From a virus: a stretch of DNA of 24,981 nt. The stretch is from IMG/VR virus record IMGVR_UViG_3300000229_000004, positions 1-24,981 of that record; one strand, written 5' to 3'. Below the pieces are notes generated by a model that saw only the letters and a program-made list of their open reading frames with translations, searched no databases and was not told where the DNA came from. Shown piece by piece: positions 21,977 to 24,981 of this stretch (position 1 is its first letter; every line of letters begins with the position of its first letter). The translations under genes and the position numbers were made by a program.

Positions 21977-22225
21977 TTAGTTGGTTATAACATTAGCGAT
22001 GAAGGTAACCATACTAGCTATAAATATAAAATATAGGCCTATTAGAATAACATTTATTAAAAGTGTAACCCAAAAAGTTGAACTCATAATATTATTGATT
22101 GGCTCATTCTCTAATAATAGAACTTTTACTATTTTTTTGTATAACTTGGTTTCGCGCATTAAGTTAATAAATACTGTCATTAACGAAAGAAGTATTATAA
22201 TGTAAGTAAGCTTAAAAATTGTCAT
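21977..22225 (-). CDS. Small membrane protein with FWVTL, cysteines lost (paralog 1)
   Basis: An 82-aa paralog of the next gene. The first span is at about residues 4-22. The linker RETKLYKKIVKVLLLENEPIN is followed by NIMSSTFWVTL, where the paralog's C39 and C42 are replaced by N45 and S48. A second span covers about 51-78. A 22-bp stretch encoding this region is identical in both genes (22062-22083 and 21814-21835). Its start overlaps the sigma-like gene by 14 bp. Two diverged copies side by side suggest a hetero-oligomer or a subfunctionalised pair. Confidence 0.68.
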   Translation of the reverse strand: MTIFKLTYIIILLSLMTVFINLMRETKLYKKIVKVLLLENEPINNIMSSTFWVTLLINVILIGLYFIFIASMVTFIANVITN

Positions 22226-22742
22226 AATGTATTCCTTGTATTTTTAGTTGTTGTTTAATGTATTGTTTGGCCTCTTCGACTGCATGACTAATACTATTTC
22301 TAGGTATCTTAGTTTGTCTTGATAACTCAGAATAGTTTGGGTTAACCATCCACATCTGAAATAAAGTTGCCTTGTACCATAAGTCTGTTTGATGTGCCTC
22401 CATGTCTTCTAATATGCCTTGAATTGCTTCAATAACTAGGTCAGTTTCATAATTATATTCAGTATCTATTATATGTAAGTGACTTTCAGTAAGGTCATTA
22501 GCCTTATTCTTTTGTCTATATAATGAATGATATGCAGAAGTACTACTATTAAAAGATCTCCACATGATACCACTAATAAAGTTCATAGCTCTTCCGTTAT
22601 CTACTAACTCTTGAGCTCGTTCGTGATACATAAATGTCTCAATTGCAAAATGAGCAACATCTTCATATTCAGATGATCCTCTACATATCTTTTTAGACAT
22701 TGTTTTAATTTGGCTATAATTATTGGTTATGAAATTATTCAA
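22212..22742 (-). CDS. Sigma-factor-like transcription regulator
   Basis: A 176-aa protein. Residues about 12-80 (CRGSSEYEDVAHFAIETFMYHERAQELVDNGRAMNFI, then WRSFNSSTSAYHSLYRQK) resemble a sigma-70 region 2-like segment found in Bacteroidetes phages. Residues about 137-165 (YSELSRQTKIPRNSISHAVEEAKQYIKQQL) form a clear region-4-like helix-turn-helix. It may redirect host RNA polymerase to phage promoters, for example to the late structural genes that follow. It lies between the replication module and terminase, a usual position for a late regulator. It overlaps the genes on both sides by 8 and 14 bp. Confidence 0.68.
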   Translation of the reverse strand: MNNFITNNYSQIKTMSKKICRGSSEYEDVAHFAIETFMYHERAQELVDNGRAMNFISGIMWRSFNSSTSAYHSLYRQKNKANDLTESHLHIIDTEYNYETDLVIEAIQGILEDMEAHQTDLWYKATLFQMWMVNPNYSELSRQTKIPRNSISHAVEEAKQYIKQQLKIQGIHYDNF

Positions 22743-22980
22743 AATTATCTAATATATCTTTTAGCATGCGGCAATTTTCATATCGCTCATCATTTTCAAG
22801 TCTGATTATGTCAGACTTTATGTGTTTTAGAGTTAAAGATAAGTCATTAGTATTACGGTAAAAATATATTTTAAAGACTAATTCCTGTAATAACTCTTTA
22901 ATTTCAGGATCCTCTTTAATATAATTATCAAAATGATTAAGTATATCTACTTTTTCTACTTTAGCATTTAATGGGTACAT
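22735..22980 (-). CDS. Small hypothetical protein (81 aa)
   Basis: An 81-aa, charged and largely helical protein (VDILNHFDNYIKEDPEIKEL, LTLKHIKSDIIRLENDERYENCRMLKDILDNFE). No motif is recognised. It sits between the helicase loader and the sigma-like gene and overlaps the latter by 8 bp. A role in replication or its regulation is possible from position only. Confidence 0.68.
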   Translation of the reverse strand: MYPLNAKVEKVDILNHFDNYIKEDPEIKELLQELVFKIYFYRNTNDLSLTLKHIKSDIIRLENDERYENCRMLKDILDNFE

Positions 22981-23006
22981 ATTATTCTTACTAAATGTAT
23001 TTTTGT

Positions 23007-23516
23007 TTATAAATTCGATTCAGAAGATATAATTGCACGTAAATTAGTATCATCTAAAACTAGTCGGTCACACATTTCCCAAATTCTATCAACTACTCTA
23101 ACTCCATATTTTTCAGTTAAACCTTGTTTATCTAAGTTAGTTGTAAATATTAAACGAATTGGACGATTTGGATTCCTTTGATTAAACTCATAAATATCTA
23201 GAATTGCATAAGCAACTGGATCTAGACCATTACCGAAATATTTAACTTCGGATTCTAAACCAAGATCATCAATTATAACTCTGCGACTTTGCCAGTCAGT
23301 TTGTTGATTTATATTGTTTTTAACGGCTTTAAGTCCATAATCTTGATATGCTAAGGCAAGGTCTAATGCAGTAACCATGTATCTTTCACGGATTAAGGTT
23401 GTCTTACCTACTCCTGGTTTTCCAATTAAGATGATACCATTAGTTGATGCATCTATGAATTCTTTAGCTTGTGCTCTATTTACTTTGAGTGATGTTGTTT
23501 TAATAATTGTTTCCAT
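23007..23516 (-). CDS. DnaC-like AAA+ helicase loader
   Basis: A 169-aa AAA+ ATPase. Walker A is GKPGVGKTT (residues 32-40), Walker B is VIIDDLG (80-86), and sensor 1 is FTTN (124-127). A box VII-like arginine region is YGVRVVDRIWEMCDRL (137-152). It is shorter than host DnaC, lacking an extended N-terminal helicase-binding domain; residues 1-26 may be all that remains. It would load the host replicative helicase at the phage origin together with the initiator-like protein encoded just upstream, since no phage helicase is seen. Gene order initiator, loader is typical of lambda O/P-like or DnaD/DnaC-like phage modules. Confidence 0.82.
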   Translation of the reverse strand: METIIKTTSLKVNRAQAKEFIDASTNGIILIGKPGVGKTTLIRERYMVTALDLALAYQDYGLKAVKNNINQQTDWQSRRVIIDDLGLESEVKYFGNGLDPVAYAILDIYEFNQRNPNRPIRLIFTTNLDKQGLTEKYGVRVVDRIWEMCDRLVLDDTNLRAIISSESNL

Positions 23517-23542
23517 AATTGTTTTGTATATTGTTTGTTTTT

Positions 23543-24301
23543 TTAGTCAATGTCGTTATAATTAGTTGGGATATTGTGTTTTGTGTCTTTACCCCTTTTA
23601 ATTGATTTAGCTTCTTCTAATTTTAGATATTCTTCAGACCAACATTCTTGATCTATATAATTCAAAAATGATTTGATATAGATGGAATCATTTACTGTTT
23701 TTAAGTATCTATTTAAATTTATAAGTGCGGTCTTAGCTTGTTCAAGATTTAGCTTTTTAAATGCGGTTAACCCATGTTTTCTATTACCTATTTTATTTTT
23801 AGGGTACATATCAACTAATTTATAAAATATCATAGTCTTTTTCTTTTCTTCTTCATCTAATATAGGATTAGTTTCTTTATCTTTATGGTTCATTTTTTGA
23901 ACCTGTTCCTTTGAAGTTTCGCTTTTTACCTCTAAAGGTTCATTTTTTTGAACCTGTTCCTTTGAAGTTTCGCTTTTTACCTCTAAAGGTTCATTAAACC
24001 ATACCAAAATAGCATCATGATTAATTATGAAATAATCTTTAGCTGGAATTCCTTTCTTAACGATTGATATTGCTCCTGTGTCTACTAGAACCCTTTTAGC
24101 TTCTCTAATCTGATGTTCAGATAGAGTAGTATCTTCTATAAGTCTAGAAACTTGTTGATAAAACTCAATACCTTTAAAGTAATTGTCTTCTAAATCGATT
24201 AAATGTTGAAGTAACAAAGCTGCTTCTAATCCTACTTTTTTCATAATTTGTTTGTTAATGACAAAGAATGCATTGTTCCCTATTAATTGTTTTAAATTCA
24301 T
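23543..24301 (-). CDS. Replication-initiator-like winged-helix protein
   Basis: A 252-aa protein. Residues 1-102 form a DnaD/replication-initiator-like winged helix (AFFVINKQIMKKVGLEAALLLQHLID, DTTLSEHQIREAKRVLVDTGAISIVKKG, DYFIINHD). A linker holds two tandem 17-residue units (NEPLEVKSETSKEQVQK, 103-119 and 120-136). The C-terminal domain (about 158-228: MYPKNKIGNRKHGLTAFKKL, SIYIKSFLNYIDQECWSEEY) matches a module common in phage replisome organisers. It would bind the origin and recruit the DnaC-like loader encoded next. The nearby repeat array at the right end is a natural target. A slippage-prone A-tract lies at each repeat boundary. Confidence 0.75.
   Translation of the reverse strand: MNLKQLIGNNAFFVINKQIMKKVGLEAALLLQHLIDLEDNYFKGIEFYQQVSRLIEDTTLSEHQIREAKRVLVDTGAISIVKKGIPAKDYFIINHDAILVWFNEPLEVKSETSKEQVQKNEPLEVKSETSKEQVQKMNHKDKETNPILDEEEKKKTMIFYKLVDMYPKNKIGNRKHGLTAFKKLNLEQAKTALINLNRYLKTVNDSIYIKSFLNYIDQECWSEEYLKLEEAKSIKRGKDTKHNIPTNYNDID
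23893..23995 (-). repeat. 51-bp in-frame tandem duplication with A6/A7 tracts
   Basis: Two near-identical copies, period 51 bp, lie in the linker of the replication gene. One boundary carries seven T (23943-23949), the other six (23893-23898). GGTTCA/TGAACC arms flank each tract and form a 6-bp hairpin whose loop is the homopolymer. Confidence 0.93.
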
Positions 24302-24347
24302 TTTTGATTTGTATATTTTTTTTTAGATTGTTAAGATAATTAATGAT

Positions 24348-24665
24348 CTATTGATCTATTTTTATCTTTTCCCAATAATTGAACTTATTAGATCGTTTAA
24401 GTAAATTTAAATTTGATAGTTCAATTAAGTTTTCTCGTACAGCTTTATTGGAGAATCCAGTTAACTCTACAATACTATGTTGACTGATAGGATATGTATA
24501 CGTATCCATGATATGCATGATGATTCTACCATAAGGTTTAATGTCCCTTTGCATTAACCAATCTATTTTAGAATTAGTCATTAAGTATCTCAATCGATTG
24601 ATCATTTCCTCTAATCTATCAATTGATTCATTAAAATCGGTGTTTTTGTTGTTTTCTGTAGTCAT
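24348..24665 (-). CDS. Small winged-helix DNA-binding protein
   Basis: A 105-aa protein and the first gene of the minus-strand operon. Residues about 12-32 form an amphipathic helix or short coiled coil (ESIDRLEEMINRLRYLM), useful for dimerisation. Residues about 45-98 form a winged helix: GRIIMHIMDTYTYPISQHSIVELTGFSNKAVRENLIELSNLNLLKR, then a wing ending KFNYWEKI. It resembles MarR/DnaD-like wHTH folds. Its place next to the right-end repeats suits an autoregulator or an origin-binding accessory of the initiator-like gene. Confidence 0.72.
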   Translation of the reverse strand: MTTENNKNTDFNESIDRLEEMINRLRYLMTNSKIDWLMQRDIKPYGRIIMHIMDTYTYPISQHSIVELTGFSNKAVRENLIELSNLNLLKRSNKFNYWEKIKIDQ

Positions 24666-24704
24666 TTTGATTAAATTTATATTATTTTTGAATCATTCTA
24701 TATT

Positions 24705-24731
24705 ATTATATATCTATGACTTTTTGCAAAA
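24705..24731 (-). promoter_or_regulatory. Possible promoter of the replication operon
   Basis: On the minus strand TTTTG (24731-24727), 16 nt and TATAAT (24710-24705) lie 40-66 bp upstream of the first gene. The -33 element fits Bacteroidetes promoters, but the -7 element is more like a sigma-70 TATAAT than TAnnTTTG. The region is very AT-rich, so chance is a real possibility. Confidence 0.25.
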
Positions 24732-24772
24732 TTCACACTTTTTCATAAAATAATTGAAAATAATTGTTATTA

Positions 24773-24981
24773 ATAATGATTATAAATAGCGGAACCTTAT
24801 AAACGGTTTTAATATCAAAGTGGGGATCCCTAATAAACGGTTATTTATAATGATTATAAATAGCGGAACCTTATAAACGGTTTTAATATCAAAGTGGGGA
24901 TCCTTAGTAAAAGGTTTTTAATATCAAAGTGGGGATCCTTAGTAAAAGGTTTTTAATATCAAAGTGGGGATCCTTAGTAAA
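24773..24981. repeat. Right-end periodic repeat array, iteron-like
   Basis: A 74-bp unit occurs at 24773 and 24847, and a 35-bp unit (AATATCAAAGTGGGGATCC...) at 24885, 24920 and 24955, the last cut by the window end. All contain a common 16-bp element of the type (A/T)CC(T/C)TA..AA(A/C)(C/A)GGTT at 24793, 24827, 24867, 24901, 24936 and 24971, spaced 34-40 bp. The rest of the gene-free stretch (24666-24772) is AT-rich with only the weak promoter candidate. Regular spacing beside initiator-like genes suggests an iteron origin. Confidence 0.85.

Noticed and set aside
1-24981. Direct terminal repeats proving a complete circular or linear genome
   Set aside because: The two ends are different repeat families. 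Only a 14-bp motif is shared near both ends, which does not prove closure.
1-24981. Stop-codon reassignment as in some crAss-like phages
   Set aside because: Genes end normally with TAA or TGA and fit together by tight overlaps. No gene needs read-through to be complete.
1-24981. tRNA genes
   Set aside because: The gaps between genes are short and AT-rich; no cloverleaf with a GGTTC-type arm was recognised. GGTTCA at 23887 and its repeat lie inside a coding gene.

Overview
The window is most likely a nearly complete small siphovirus genome, or a large contig of one, from a phage infecting a Bacteroidetes host, probably a flavobacterium. Three things point there. The DNA is AT-rich. No start I inspected has a purine-rich Shine-Dalgarno sequence upstream, only A/T-rich leaders, as is usual in Bacteroidetes. 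Several proteins also carry features common in Bacteroidetes phages: SprB-like repeats in a tail protein, a DUF6712-like connector, an XkdF-like protease and TTG..NTANG tail-fibre repeats. Almost all genes lie on the minus strand, so transcription runs from high to low coordinates.

Read in transcription order, the right end (24666-24981) is a repeat-rich noncoding stretch. It is followed by a replication/regulation module: a small winged-helix protein, a replication-initiator-like protein and a DnaC-like helicase loader. Next come a small unknown gene, a sigma-factor-like protein, two tandem paralogous membrane proteins and two tiny genes. Then follow small and large terminase (21360-19748), a tail-side block (19723-11181: possible tail chaperone, tail-terminator-like, gp10-like, two large tail/baseplate proteins, tape measure) and a head block (11160-8236: MuF-like/XkdF-like protease, small membrane protein, scaffold, major capsid). 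A tail-tube-like protein follows. One plus-strand nucleotidyltransferase-like gene (7075-7560) interrupts the operon. After it come a small virion protein, portal, connector, holin-like protein, a GSW-repeat protein and two tail-fibre genes, then two unknown genes and a strong terminator (144-176).

The structural order is unusual. Tail genes lie between terminase and the head genes, and the portal is downstream of the capsid. No endolysin, integrase, DNA polymerase or recombinase is recognisable, so the phage either depends heavily on its host or has lost part of its genome in the repeat-flanked assembly ends.

Both ends are tandem repeat arrays: four 23-bp palindrome-containing units on the left, and a 34-40 bp periodic array on the right next to the initiator-like genes. 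If the molecule is circular, these would join into one noncoding region of about 570 bp or more and would be the best candidate replication origin. Other points of interest are a putative promoter with a 5'-terminal CUUG hairpin in front of scaffold/capsid, a 24-bp perfect palindrome in the only divergent promoter region, and a 51-bp in-frame duplication with slippery A-tracts in the replication gene. Three small genes of 58, 58 and 44 codons were found by direct translation.
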